64,000 nucleotides of DNA from assembly GCA_021324155.1 (NCBI GenBank), contig JAJPJQ010000051.1:62001-126000 (forward strand), in the 5' to 3' direction. Position 1 is the first letter of the stretch; each line of letters starts with the position of its first letter. The notes beneath the pieces are model-generated. The model made no database searches, was not told the origin of the DNA, and saw only the letters and a list, made by a program, of their open reading frames with translations. The translations under genes and the position numbers were made by a program. This stretch comes from Pseudomonadota bacterium. GTDB lineage: Bacteria > Desulfobacterota > Binatia > UBA9968. Shown piece after piece: positions 47,430 to 57,092 of this stretch.

Positions 47430-48425
47430 ATGAACTTTCCACCGCATCTCGCGCGCCGCTGGGGCGGCAAGCGCTACCACTCGCTCAACCGCGCGCTTAA
47501 GGATACTTTTCACGCGCGCGTTCATAAGATCGGTGTCCGCATGGACTTCACCTGTCCGAACCGCGACGGCGCCGTCGCCGTCGGCGGCTGCATTTACTGC
47601 AACAATGCGAGCCACACGCCGCAGGGCTTCCGCGCCGGAACGTCCGTGACCGAGCAGCTCGCGCAGGGCGCGGCGGCGCTCGCGCGCCGTCACCGCGCGG
47701 AAAAGTTCATCGCGTATTTCCAGAGCTACTCCAACACCTATGGAGCGCCGGAAAAATTGGCGCGCCTCTACCGCGAGGCGCTCGCTTTTCCCGGCGTCGC
47801 CGGGCTCGCCGTCTCGACGCGGCCAGACTGCGTCCCGGACGAGGTGCTCGATCTGCTCGCCGAGCTCGCTCATGGGACTTATCTCTGGCTCGAGATGGGG
47901 CTGGAATCGATGCACGACAAGACGCTCCGCTGGGTCAACCGCGGGCACGATCTTAAGGATTTCATCGAAGCGGTTGTGCGCGCTAAAAAGCGCGGGCTCC
48001 GCGTCTGCGCGCATCTGATCCTCGGCTTTCCGAGCGAGACGCGCGGCGAGATGCTCGAGACGGCCGGGCTCTTGAACGCCCTCGGGATCGACGGCGTCAA
48101 GCTGCACAATCTCCATATTATCCGCGACACGGCCCTCGCGGAGATGTACCTGCGCGAGCCATTTCCGCTGATGTCGCGCTCTGAATACGCCGATCTCGTG
48201 GTCGATTTTTTAGAGCGACTTTCGCCGGAGATTCTCATCCACCGCTTGTCGGGCGAGACCTACCGCGCGCTCACGGTCGCGCCCGAGTGGTCGATCGATA
48301 AGATCGGCACGCATAACGCGATCCAGCGCGCGCTCGAGGAGCGCGACGCCTGGCAGGGAAGATTATTCGAAAAAGTTTCACGTTTCGACTTTCACGGTTC
48401 AAGTTCGACGGAGGCGGCGCAGTGA
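47430..48425 (+). CDS. radical SAM protein, YhcC/TIGR01212-like
   Basis: 'MDFTCPNRDGAVAVGGCIYCNN', 'FIAYFQSYSNTYGAPEKLARLYREAL', 'VSTRPDCVPDEVLDLLAEL'. Confidence 0.93.
   Translation: MNFPPHLARRWGGKRYHSLNRALKDTFHARVHKIGVRMDFTCPNRDGAVAVGGCIYCNNASHTPQGFRAGTSVTEQLAQGAAALARRHRAEKFIAYFQSYSNTYGAPEKLARLYREALAFPGVAGLAVSTRPDCVPDEVLDLLAELAHGTYLWLEMGLESMHDKTLRWVNRGHDLKDFIEAVVRAKKRGLRVCAHLILGFPSETRGEMLETAGLLNALGIDGVKLHNLHIIRDTALAEMYLREPFPLMSRSEYADLVVDFLERLSPEILIHRLSGETYRALTVAPEWSIDKIGTHNAIQRALEERDAWQGRLFEKVSRFDFHGSSSTEAAQ
48375..48409. repeat. heptanucleotide repeats, family GTTTCNN (complement of GAAAC)
   Basis: GTTTCAC GTTTCGA CTTTCAC GGTTCAA GTTCGAC, inside radical SAM C-terminal coding sequence. 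Confidence 0.65.
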
Positions 48426-49324
48426 ACGGGAGCATGCGCCTGATCCATTCGGTGCTGCCGGCAACCGTCGACCTTCGCGTGACGATTCCGGAGAGCCATC
48501 CATCGGCGCGGAACCTCGGCGCAGAGCGCTCCGGCTCGGGTACGATCGTCGATTCCGACGGTTACATTCTCACCGTGCATTACATCACCGTCGGCGCGCG
48601 CTCGATCGTCGTCACCACCGCCGACGGCGAGGAGCTGCCCGGCACGCTGGCCGCCGACGACCAGGAGAGCGGCCTCGCGCTGGTGAAAGTTCCCGGCCGC
48701 GATCTGCCCTTCCTCAAGCCCGCGCCGCCGGAAAGCGTTCAGCTTGGCGCACCCGCGCTCATCATCGCGAGCGGCGGGGAAGGCCAGCGGCGTACGAGCG
48801 GCGGCTACATCACCTCGTTCGAGGGTTACGACGGCCACTGGGAATACATGCTGGAGAAGAGCATCCGCTTGACCGCGCCCAATCCCGGGATGGGTGGCGG
48901 CGCGCTGGTCGATTTCTCCGGCCGGTTGATGGGCGTCGTGTCGCTGAATCTAGGCGAGATCGCGAAGTGCACGCTCGCCATCCCGATCGAGCTTTATCTA
49001 AAATACGAATCGGAATTGAAGCAGTACGGGCGCGTGCGCAGCCGGCCGCCGCGGCCGTGGCTCGGCATTTATCCGCAGCACATGGGCGGCCACGTCGTAA
49101 TCGCGGGCCTAGTCCCAGGCGGGCCGGGCGAGCAGAGCGGCCTGAAAGAGGGCGATATTATCGTGAAGGTGGAGACGCAGGAGATCCGCTCGCGCGCGGA
49201 ACTCTACCGCGAGCTGTGGAAAAAGCGGCCCGGGGACCGCATCTCACTTAGGATTCTCCGCGAGGAGGAATCGCTCGAGCTCGCGATCGTCGGCGCCGAT
49301 CGGCGCGCGCGCTACGGACGCTAG
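48422..49324 (+). CDS. HtrA/DegP-like S1C fold protein with PDZ domain, predicted catalytically dead
   Basis: 'GSGTIVDSDGYILTVHYITVGA', 'DQESGLALVKV', 'GMGGGALVDFSGRLMGVVS', PDZ 'GLVPGGPGEQSGLKEGDIIVKVETQEIRS'. Confidence 0.85.
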   Translation: MNGSMRLIHSVLPATVDLRVTIPESHPSARNLGAERSGSGTIVDSDGYILTVHYITVGARSIVVTTADGEELPGTLAADDQESGLALVKVPGRDLPFLKPAPPESVQLGAPALIIASGGEGQRRTSGGYITSFEGYDGHWEYMLEKSIRLTAPNPGMGGGALVDFSGRLMGVVSLNLGEIAKCTLAIPIELYLKYESELKQYGRVRSRPPRPWLGIYPQHMGGHVVIAGLVPGGPGEQSGLKEGDIIVKVETQEIRSRAELYRELWKKRPGDRISLRILREEESLELAIVGADRRARYGR

Positions 49325-49686
49325 TCGTCGGAGCTGACTTTCTGAATTTCGCCCTTGCCGGTTACCTTGACGGACTGGGCGGGCAGGTAGGCGTCGGGCT
49401 CATACTTGATCATCGCTTTGTCGGTCCGCTGCAAGTCCTTCAACTTGACCTTCGAGCCGTCCTTCTCGATGTCGGTTTGATCGTCGACGCCGACGACTTC
49501 TTCGCGGATTTTGCCTTTGCGCTCGACCTGAAAGGTAATCGTGCGCTGGCCGACGGCGCTGATCACCGCCTCCACCTCGACGTCCTTGGCCTTTGCCTTC
49601 TTTTCCTTTTCTTCCTGCGCGAATAGCGAGCCCGCGAATCCCGCGAATAAGAGCGAAAAAACCACGAGCCATTTAGCGGTGTGCAT
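49321..49686 (-). CDS. secreted hypothetical protein
   Basis: 121 aa, signal peptide, Lys-rich. Confidence 0.6.
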   Translation of the reverse strand: MHTAKWLVVFSLLFAGFAGSLFAQEEKEKKAKAKDVEVEAVISAVGQRTITFQVERKGKIREEVVGVDDQTDIEKDGSKVKLKDLQRTDKAMIKYEPDAYLPAQSVKVTGKGEIQKVSSDD

Positions 49687-49774
49687 CGGTCCTCCCTTAG
49701 CCGTTTCCCGTGTGAAGCGTCAATGGAAAGTAACGAAAGATGAGTAGAGAGTCAAGGCGCGGCGGCGCCCTTGA

Positions 49775-51010
49775 CTATGGGTGGTAGTGCGCGGGAAACT
49801 TCATCCGGAACGTCGTGCCTTGGCCGAGCTCGCTCGCGACTTCGATCGTGCCGTGAAGCAGCTCCATCAGCCGCTTGGCGATCGCCAGTCCGAGGCCCAC
49901 GCCGCCCAAACTCCGCGTCGCCGAGCCCTCGACCTGCCGGAACGGGTCGAAGATGTAGGGGAGCGAATCCTTCGGGATGCCGACGCCGGTGTCGCGCACT
50001 TCGACGGAGATTCCCGCGCCGCCGTTGTACGGGGCGGCGGTGACGCGCACCTCGCCGCGGTCGGTGTACTTGACCGCGTTGAAAATGACGTTGCTCAAGA
50101 TTTCCTTCATTTTCATGCGGTCGCTGCTAAGCGTCGGCAGCTCGCCCTCGATCGTCCAGAAAAGCTCCACCGGTTTGCCGGAGAGGCCGACGCGGATGAA
50201 GGCTTCGAGGTCGTTCCAGATCTCCTCGAGGCGGAATTCCTCGGTATGGACGATGTACTGACCGGCCTCGAAGCGCGACAGATCGAGGAGGCTGCTCACG
50301 AGGCTCAGCGCCTCGCCGGAATTGCGCAGCGCGGTCTCGAGACATTTGCGCTGGCGCTCGGATAATTCTCCCAGGAAGCCGCGCAGGACGAGGTCAAGGT
50401 TGCCGATCACGATGTTGATCGGCGTGCGCATCTCGTGAGTCATCGTCGCCAGCACCTCGGCCTTGAGCCGCGCCGCCTCGGCCAACTCGTCGTGCAGCCG
50501 CTTCACCTCGCGAATGAGGCGCGCGTTCTCGAGCATTATCGCGACCGGGCCTGCGATCGCGCCCAGCATGTCAAGTTCCTTGTCGCCGAACGAGCCGGGC
50601 TTTTTGCTCACGATCTCGATGACGCCGGTAAGCTCGCCCCGGACTTTGAGCGGCACGCAGGCGATCGCGCGGGTCTTGAAGCCGGTGATCTGGTCGACGC
50701 GGGCGGAAAAACGCGACTCGCGGTTGACGTCGGAGACGACCATCGGCAGCCCGGTCTCGGCGACGAAGCCGGCGATCCCCTCGCCGCGCTCGAGCGCGAT
50801 GTTTTTGAGCTGCTCAGCCTTCTCGCCGAGCACGATGAAAAAGCTGAGATTGCCGCTGGGACGCTCGATCAGCAGAATCGACGAGCCGTCGGCGCCCATG
50901 AGGCCGGCGGTAAAGCGCAGCGCGGTCGTGAGGACGTCTTCGAAGGCCATGGACGTCCCCATGAAATCCGCGATGTGGGCCAGAATGCGCACTTCGCTGT
51001 CGACGTCCAC
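49775..51010 (-). CDS. GAF-domain sensor histidine kinase
   Basis: GAF region, HisKA 'VLATMTHEMRTPINIVIGNLDL', 'VRDTGVGIPKDSLPYIFDPFRQVEGSATRSLGGVGLGLAI'. Confidence 0.95.
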   Translation of the reverse strand: MDVDSEVRILAHIADFMGTSMAFEDVLTTALRFTAGLMGADGSSILLIERPSGNLSFFIVLGEKAEQLKNIALERGEGIAGFVAETGLPMVVSDVNRESRFSARVDQITGFKTRAIACVPLKVRGELTGVIEIVSKKPGSFGDKELDMLGAIAGPVAIMLENARLIREVKRLHDELAEAARLKAEVLATMTHEMRTPINIVIGNLDLVLRGFLGELSERQRKCLETALRNSGEALSLVSSLLDLSRFEAGQYIVHTEEFRLEEIWNDLEAFIRVGLSGKPVELFWTIEGELPTLSSDRMKMKEILSNVIFNAVKYTDRGEVRVTAAPYNGGAGISVEVRDTGVGIPKDSLPYIFDPFRQVEGSATRSLGGVGLGLAIAKRLMELLHGTIEVASELGQGTTFRMKFPAHYHP

Positions 51011-51022
51011 CGTAGTCTCCCT

Positions 51023-51850
51023 CTAAGCCTGTCCTTTGCCCAGTTCCTGCGAGCGGCGCGTCGCCTGCAGCACCGCCTCCATCACGGTGCCGCGGAGACG
51101 GCCTTTTTCGAGCGCGTAGAGTCCGGCGATCGTCGTACCGCCGGGCGAGGTCACTTCGTCGCGCAGCTCGCCCAGGTGCTTGCCGCTCTCGAGCGCCATG
51201 CGTGCGGCGCCGAAGACCGTCTGCAGCGCAAGCTTGAGCGCCACGTCGCGGCTAAGGCCCACCTGCACGCCGCCATCGGCGAGCGATTCGATGAAGAGAA
51301 ATACGTACGCCGGACCGCTGCCCGACAGGCCCGTGACGGCGTCGAGATATTTTTCTTCGAGCGGAAGGCCCACGCCGAAGCTGTTGAGGATCGCGCCGAC
51401 CTTTTCGAGATCGGCGGCCTCGGCGCTCGTCCCGCCGGCGTAGCCCGACGCGCCCGCCCCGACGACGCACGGGATGTTCGGCATGACGCGCACCACGCGC
51501 GCGCTCTTGGCGAGATTCTTTTCCAGCCGCGCGAGCGGCACGCCCGCCGCTACGGAGACGACGAGCTTCGTCCGGCCGACTTTCTTCGCGATTTCCTTCA
51601 CGACCGAATCGATCACCTGCGGTTTGACCGCGAGAACCACGATATCGGCGAAGTCGCAGAGTTTGAGGTTGCTGGGCGTCGCTTCGACGCCCAGCTCCGC
51701 GGCGAGCGCCTGGCGCAGCGGCTTGCTCACGTCGCTCGCCATGATTTGCTCCGGCCGGGCGAGGCCGGCGCGCACAATGCCGCGCGCGATCGCAGCGCCG
51801 ATCTTGCCGGCGCCGATGATGCCGATCTTTTCGTTGAGGGTTCGCGCCAT
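51023..51850 (-). CDS. proC: pyrroline-5-carboxylate reductase
   Basis: 'IGIIGAGKIGAAIARGIVRAG', 'VTGLSGSGPAYVFLFIESLADGGVQVGL', 'EVTSPGGTTIAGLYALEKG'. Confidence 0.97.
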   Translation of the reverse strand: MARTLNEKIGIIGAGKIGAAIARGIVRAGLARPEQIMASDVSKPLRQALAAELGVEATPSNLKLCDFADIVVLAVKPQVIDSVVKEIAKKVGRTKLVVSVAAGVPLARLEKNLAKSARVVRVMPNIPCVVGAGASGYAGGTSAEAADLEKVGAILNSFGVGLPLEEKYLDAVTGLSGSGPAYVFLFIESLADGGVQVGLSRDVALKLALQTVFGAARMALESGKHLGELRDEVTSPGGTTIAGLYALEKGRLRGTVMEAVLQATRRSQELGKGQA

Positions 51851-51885
51851 CGGTCAGTCTAAAATATTAAGAGTCGGTGGAATTC

Positions 51886-54800
51886 TCAATACCTTTTTCC
51901 GAGCTTTTGGAGCTCGCGCCAGGACTCCCAGTCGTCGGGGCTCGACGCCAGCGCTTCGCGGAACTTCCGTTCGGCTTCCTTCACTCTGCCGACCTTCGCG
52001 AGTGCGATGCCGAGCTTGCGGCGGAGCTCGACGTTGGTCCGCTTCAGCCTCAGAGCGCGCGTGTACGCGTCCACCGCCTCCGGCCACGCATCCATCTGTC
52101 GGCACGCCTCGGCGAGCGCGATGTAAAGCGCGTCGGACTTTTCGCCCTTGTCCCTGGCGCGCTCGAGCAGCGTCCGCGCCCGGGGCGCGTCGTTTTTCTC
52201 CAAAGCCAGGCGGCCCTGCGCGAGCAAGACCTTCTGGTGCTCCGGCGCGAGCTTGCCGGCCTCGGCGAGCCATTTCTCCGCCTCGGCAGCGTCATGCCGG
52301 TAGAGGGCGATATTGCCGAGGCCAAGGTACGGCTGATAATCCTTGAGTCCGAGCTGGATCGCTTTCAAGTATACCTGCTGCGCCTCGCTCAGATAAAAGT
52401 CGCCGGAGAGCGCGAGGATCGCGCTTACGGTCTGAGGCGATCTCTCGATCGCCGCCATCGCCGCCTTCAGTGCCTCGGGGTTCTTCTCCGCCTCGAGCAG
52501 GATATGCGTCTTTAGGACGTAGAAATCGGCGCGGTTCGGCTCGAGCTCGATCGCCTTCTGCACCTCTTCGAGCGCCTTGGCGTGCCAGCTGTTCGCCTCG
52601 TGCGCCTGGGCGAGATAAAAATGGCGCAGAGCCTCGGGAATCGGCGCGTCGAGCCATGGCGCCGCGCTCAAGTACGGCGTCATCAGCTTCCTATTGAGTT
52701 CGGAGGTCGCCCGGCCGAGGCTCTTCGGCGCGGAAAACTCCAACTGCGCGCCATCGTCGGTGTTGAACGACGCGCCCTCCGCGAACGCGACGGCGCCCTG
52801 CCGGCTCATGCGGTAGAAGCCGAGCACGGCGTACGGGTCGCTGAGCCCCAGATCTTCGAAGTCGGATTTGAGAGTCTCGTTTTTCGCGTAGACTTCCTTC
52901 AGCTCGGGATAGCGGAACACCTGCTCCTGCATCGTGCCGACCATCAGGAAGTCGCTCTCCTTCATGCCCCACACGGTGACGTACGGAAACGCGTCGGTGA
53001 AAGTGTGGAAGACCATTTTAAAATCGTCCGGCGACATCGAATAGTTGTGGAACCATTGGGCGAAGACGCCGTCCGGCGTGAGCTTCGACTTGATCGCCGA
53101 ATAAAACTCGCGCGTATACAGGTTCGCGATGCCGGCGATCCATGGATTCGACGGTTCGGCCGCAATGACGTCGTATTTTTTAGGAGTGGCGAGAATGTAG
53201 TTGCGGCCGTCGGTCGGAATCAGATGGACCTTGGGATTCTCGAGGATCTTGCCGTTCTTGTCGTTGAAGAAGGTCGTCGCCTCGCGCATCGCGGGCTCGA
53301 TCTCCAGGACCTCGACCTCTTTGATTGGAAATGCCGAGACCGCGCGCGTCGTCATGCCGGTGCCGAGACCGATGACCGCGGCGCGCTCGCCGCCCTTCGG
53401 CCGGAGCAGCATCGGAATATATCCGGTCATGAGCTGGCTCAGCGCGTCGCCGTACGAGCCGTCGATCTTTCCGTTCGTGCGAAAGTACTTGTATTCGCTT
53501 CCCGCGCTCTGATGGACACTGACGGTGGCCGTCAGTCCCTCCTTATAATAGAGAATGTCGTCTCGGCGCATCTCCTCGGCGCGGAGCGAATCGGTGTGCA
53601 GGCTCTCATAGCGATCGCTGTAGACCGTCACACCGCTGGTCATGATGCTCCTGTCCCAGACCGGCGTGCCGGTATAGATGAGCACGATCCCGGCGAGCAC
53701 GGCGGCGCCGATAGCGACGCGAGGCGTCTTCGACAGGCGCGGGTCGGCGACCATCAGCATCCAGCCGATCAACAGATTCAGCACGACCGCCAGCATGATC
53801 GAATTCTGCACGCCGATCAGCGGAATGAAGATGAAGCCGCCGGCGAAGGCGCCGATGATCGCGCCGACGGTGTTCGCAGCGTACGACGTCCCGACGCTGC
53901 TGCCGACGCGGTAGACGCTCTGCGTGAAGAGCCGCGCGACCAGTGGGAACGTCATGCCGAGCAGCAGCGTCGGCAGAAACATGACCAGCGCGGCGGTAAA
54001 CACCTGGATTGCCAGAAAGAGGTTAAACGAATCGCCGAAGCCGAGCATTAAGCGGAGGAAGATGAGCGGCAGTTTGCCGAAGAGCGGGATCGTCGCCAGC
54101 GCGCTGAGCCCGACGAGGATCTCGATCACGCCGAACGTCGTCAGGCGAACTTCCCGGTCGCCCATCAGGCGGCCGTAGAGAAAGCCACCGAGCGCCAGGC
54201 CGACGAGAAAGGTGACGAGCATCGTCGTGAAGGAATAGATCGAGCTTCCGATGACGAGCGTGAGCGCGCGCGTCCAGGCGTTCTCGTAAACGAGCGCCGC
54301 CATGCCCGAGAGGCCGAAGGCGACCAGCAGGATCCATTCGAGCCCCGAACGCTCGGCGGCGATCTCGCCCGAGGGTGCCGCCGCTTCCACTATCGGTGCC
54401 GCAGCGGCGACGGCGCCTTTGTCGCGCAGCCGGTCGACCATGAAAATGATCAGTGCGATGGTGAGGTTCAACCCGGCGGCGATGAAAACGGTACGCCTCA
54501 TGCCGAAGGTCTGAATGAGGTAATAGCCCGAGACCGCGGCGCCGAGGACGGCGCCCAGCGTGTTCATGCCGTAGAGGTCGCCCACGCGCCGTCCGATCTG
54601 CGCGTAGCTCCGGACGAAGAAACGGCTCAACACCGGCAGCGTCGCGCCCATCAGCATGGTCGGCAGAACGAGCAGAAAGAACGAGAGGACGAACAGCATG
54701 AGGTTGAACACGAAAGGCGCGGACTCGTTCAGATGGTACAGCGGGATGTAAATATGCCGGCCGGCGAGGAACAGCCACGGCACGGCGATGCCGTAGAGGC

Positions 54801-55074
54801 CGACGCCCGCTTCGAGGATGCCGTAAAGCAAGAAATCGTTCTTGCCGCGGTCGGCGATGCGTCCGAAGACATAGCTGCCGACGGCGAGACCGGCCATGAA
54901 AGCCGCGAGCACGGTGGCGATCGCGTATGTGGTATTACCGAAGATCTGCGTCAGCATGCGCGTCCAGACGACCTCGTAGATAAGGCCGGCGGCACCGGAG
55001 AGAAAAAAGCAGAGAAACGCTATCGTTAGCAGCGCGCCCTCGCGCGTGCGGCTAAATCCGCTCGGCATATCCAT
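51886..55074 (-). CDS. giant fused MFS-like / spermidine synthase-like / TPR protein
   Basis: 1062 aa; two multi-TM halves, 'GERAAVIGLGTGMTTRAVSAFPIKEVEVLEIEPAMREA', C-terminal TPRs. Confidence 0.9.
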   Translation of the reverse strand: MDMPSGFSRTREGALLTIAFLCFFLSGAAGLIYEVVWTRMLTQIFGNTTYAIATVLAAFMAGLAVGSYVFGRIADRGKNDFLLYGILEAGVGLYGIAVPWLFLAGRHIYIPLYHLNESAPFVFNLMLFVLSFFLLVLPTMLMGATLPVLSRFFVRSYAQIGRRVGDLYGMNTLGAVLGAAVSGYYLIQTFGMRRTVFIAAGLNLTIALIIFMVDRLRDKGAVAAAAPIVEAAAPSGEIAAERSGLEWILLVAFGLSGMAALVYENAWTRALTLVIGSSIYSFTTMLVTFLVGLALGGFLYGRLMGDREVRLTTFGVIEILVGLSALATIPLFGKLPLIFLRLMLGFGDSFNLFLAIQVFTAALVMFLPTLLLGMTFPLVARLFTQSVYRVGSSVGTSYAANTVGAIIGAFAGGFIFIPLIGVQNSIMLAVVLNLLIGWMLMVADPRLSKTPRVAIGAAVLAGIVLIYTGTPVWDRSIMTSGVTVYSDRYESLHTDSLRAEEMRRDDILYYKEGLTATVSVHQSAGSEYKYFRTNGKIDGSYGDALSQLMTGYIPMLLRPKGGERAAVIGLGTGMTTRAVSAFPIKEVEVLEIEPAMREATTFFNDKNGKILENPKVHLIPTDGRNYILATPKKYDVIAAEPSNPWIAGIANLYTREFYSAIKSKLTPDGVFAQWFHNYSMSPDDFKMVFHTFTDAFPYVTVWGMKESDFLMVGTMQEQVFRYPELKEVYAKNETLKSDFEDLGLSDPYAVLGFYRMSRQGAVAFAEGASFNTDDGAQLEFSAPKSLGRATSELNRKLMTPYLSAAPWLDAPIPEALRHFYLAQAHEANSWHAKALEEVQKAIELEPNRADFYVLKTHILLEAEKNPEALKAAMAAIERSPQTVSAILALSGDFYLSEAQQVYLKAIQLGLKDYQPYLGLGNIALYRHDAAEAEKWLAEAGKLAPEHQKVLLAQGRLALEKNDAPRARTLLERARDKGEKSDALYIALAEACRQMDAWPEAVDAYTRALRLKRTNVELRRKLGIALAKVGRVKEAERKFREALASSPDDWESWRELQKLGKRY

Positions 55075-55239
55075 CCTTATAAAGGCCCTCCGGTGAAAGT
55101 ATCCCGCACTGATATCAGCCCTATACTAAGGTGTAAAGAGAGCTCGAATATAGTCCGCTCGTCTCGCCGGTTGAAGGTAGAGGGCTTGTATCATAAAACG
55201 ATTAGACGTTTCGGACGGCGTTTCATAGGAGGAAAGATC

Positions 55240-56628
55240 ATGCCCAAGGACATGCGCACGTGGATCGACGAGCTCGACCGCGCCGGCGAGCTCATCCGCA
55301 TCGCCAAGCCCGTGCACCCGCACACCCAGATGGGCGCCCTGCTCTACCAGTCGCGCGAGAAAGCGCTGCTGTTCGAGAACGTGGCGGGCTTTCCGAAATG
55401 GCGCAGCCTGGGCATGGCGCCGGCGAACCTCCGGCACGCGGCGCTCGCCTACGGCACGACCGTCGAAAAGCTTCTTCCGACGGCCGCCGAGCGCGCGCTG
55501 TTGCGCCATCCGACCGAATTGGTCCGCACCGGGCCGGTCAAAGATGTCGTTCTGAAAGGCGACCAGGTCGATCTGACGAAGCTGCCGGCCCATGTCGCCG
55601 GCAGCGAGGAGACGCCCTACATCGCCGCCGGCCTCATGATCGCGTGCGACCCGGACACCGGGGTGCGCAACGTCGCGTTTCACCGCCTGCAGATCAAAGG
55701 TCCGCGCAAGATGGGCGCGCTTATCGTGCCGCGCCACACGCGCGCGATCCTCAACAAGCACGAGGAGCGGAACGAGCCGACGCCGATCGCGATCTTCATC
55801 GGCCACCATCCTTTATATTATATGGCGGCGGCGACGACCGGCGCGTTCGAGATGGACGAACTCGAATTGGCCGGCGGCCTCATCGGCGAGCCCGCGCGCG
55901 TCGTCAAGTGCGAGACCAACGACCTCGAAGTGCCGTACGACGCCGAGATCGTTCTCGAAGGGCGCATTCTCCCCAACGTGCGCGAGGAGGAAGGGCCGTT
56001 CTCCGAGTTCCACGACTACTACGTCGCCGGCATGGGAAAAAATCCCGTCATCGAGGTCGACTGCATCACGATGCGGCGCGATGCGATCTTCAAGGCGATC
56101 CAGAACGGCTCGGAGGTCGAGGGCTGCGTCTTCCATAAAGTCCCCTTCGGCGTCGCCGTATACAATCACATCAAGAACATCGGCGGCTACGTCAACCTGC
56201 ACAATCTTTTGGTGCTTCCGGGTCTGTTCGGCATCGTCGTGCAGATGACGCCGCGCTTCTACGGCGAGGCGAAGCAAGTATTGATGGGCGTGCTGTCAAG
56301 CCCGATCCTGCATCCGAAGGTCGCGATCGCCGTCGACGAGGACGTGAATATTTTCAACTATTGGGAAGTGCTGTGGGCGATCAACACGCGCTGCAACCCG
56401 TCGGAGGACATCACGGTCATTCCGGGCGTACGCATGCATCCGATGGATCCGACCGGCGACGAGCCGATCCCGCCCGGCGGCCCCTTCTGGCACCGCGTCG
56501 GCGGCAAAGTCATCATCGATGCGACCAAGCCGCCGCTCTGCGCCGGCGACGCCGCGCGATTGCCTTACCAGAGATTGAAACCGATGGGCTGGGAGACAGT
56601 GAAGCTGGAGGATTTTTTGCCGAAGTGA
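55240..56628 (+). CDS. UbiD family decarboxylase
   Basis: ATG 55240 with AGGAGG upstream; 'EEEGPFSEFHDYY', 'LHPKVAIAVDEDVNIFNYWEVLWAINTRCNP'. Confidence 0.95.
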   Translation: MPKDMRTWIDELDRAGELIRIAKPVHPHTQMGALLYQSREKALLFENVAGFPKWRSLGMAPANLRHAALAYGTTVEKLLPTAAERALLRHPTELVRTGPVKDVVLKGDQVDLTKLPAHVAGSEETPYIAAGLMIACDPDTGVRNVAFHRLQIKGPRKMGALIVPRHTRAILNKHEERNEPTPIAIFIGHHPLYYMAAATTGAFEMDELELAGGLIGEPARVVKCETNDLEVPYDAEIVLEGRILPNVREEEGPFSEFHDYYVAGMGKNPVIEVDCITMRRDAIFKAIQNGSEVEGCVFHKVPFGVAVYNHIKNIGGYVNLHNLLVLPGLFGIVVQMTPRFYGEAKQVLMGVLSSPILHPKVAIAVDEDVNIFNYWEVLWAINTRCNPSEDITVIPGVRMHPMDPTGDEPIPPGGPFWHRVGGKVIIDATKPPLCAGDAARLPYQRLKPMGWETVKLEDFLPK

Positions 56629-56642
56629 GGTTTATTACGCCC

Positions 56643-57092
56643 TCAGTTTTTTGTCTTATTGATCGTGTGTTCTGACTCGGTAACTTCTGCGATACGGCCG
56701 TCCTGAAGCCAAATCGCATCGAAGATATTGAACGCCTGCTGAGCCAGCGGCGTGCCGATGACCTCGTCTCGGCTTAGAGCTTTGCCGGCAAGCTTTTCTT
56801 GCGCGATCTTCCGGGTCCCGGCGTCGATGACCACCACGCCGAGCCCCGGCTGGTAGACGAGGGAAACTGCTTGCCGCTCGGCATCCTCTCTCCCTTCTGT
56901 CCATTTCCAAATGATAAGATCAAAATGCGCGCCGTGTTCGGCAACTTTGCCAAGCGACCAGTGCACATAATAAACGGCCTCTGCGGCATTGTCGCAATAA
57001 ACATATCCCCAGACGGTCCGGCTATTCGTGCCGCAACAATCGCAGGGACCGAAGTCGTGACTGCCGCTTAGTTCTATTGAGCGTTCTGCCAT
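56643..57092 (-). CDS. hypothetical protein
   Basis: start at 57092 'MAERSIELSGSHDFGPCDCCGTNSRTVWGYVYCDNAAEAVYYVHWSLGK'. Confidence 0.65.
   Translation of the reverse strand: MAERSIELSGSHDFGPCDCCGTNSRTVWGYVYCDNAAEAVYYVHWSLGKVAEHGAHFDLIIWKWTEGREDAERQAVSLVYQPGLGVVVIDAGTRKIAQEKLAGKALSRDEVIGTPLAQQAFNIFDAIWLQDGRIAEVTESEHTINKTKN

Noticed and set aside
50435-51862. 475-aa ORF on + strand
   Set aside because: Antisense to histidine kinase and proC; Arg/Ala/Asp/His-rich composition typical of GC-rich shadow frames.
52582-54051. 489-aa ORF on + strand
   Set aside because: Antisense to the MFS/spermidine synthase fusion; shadow composition.
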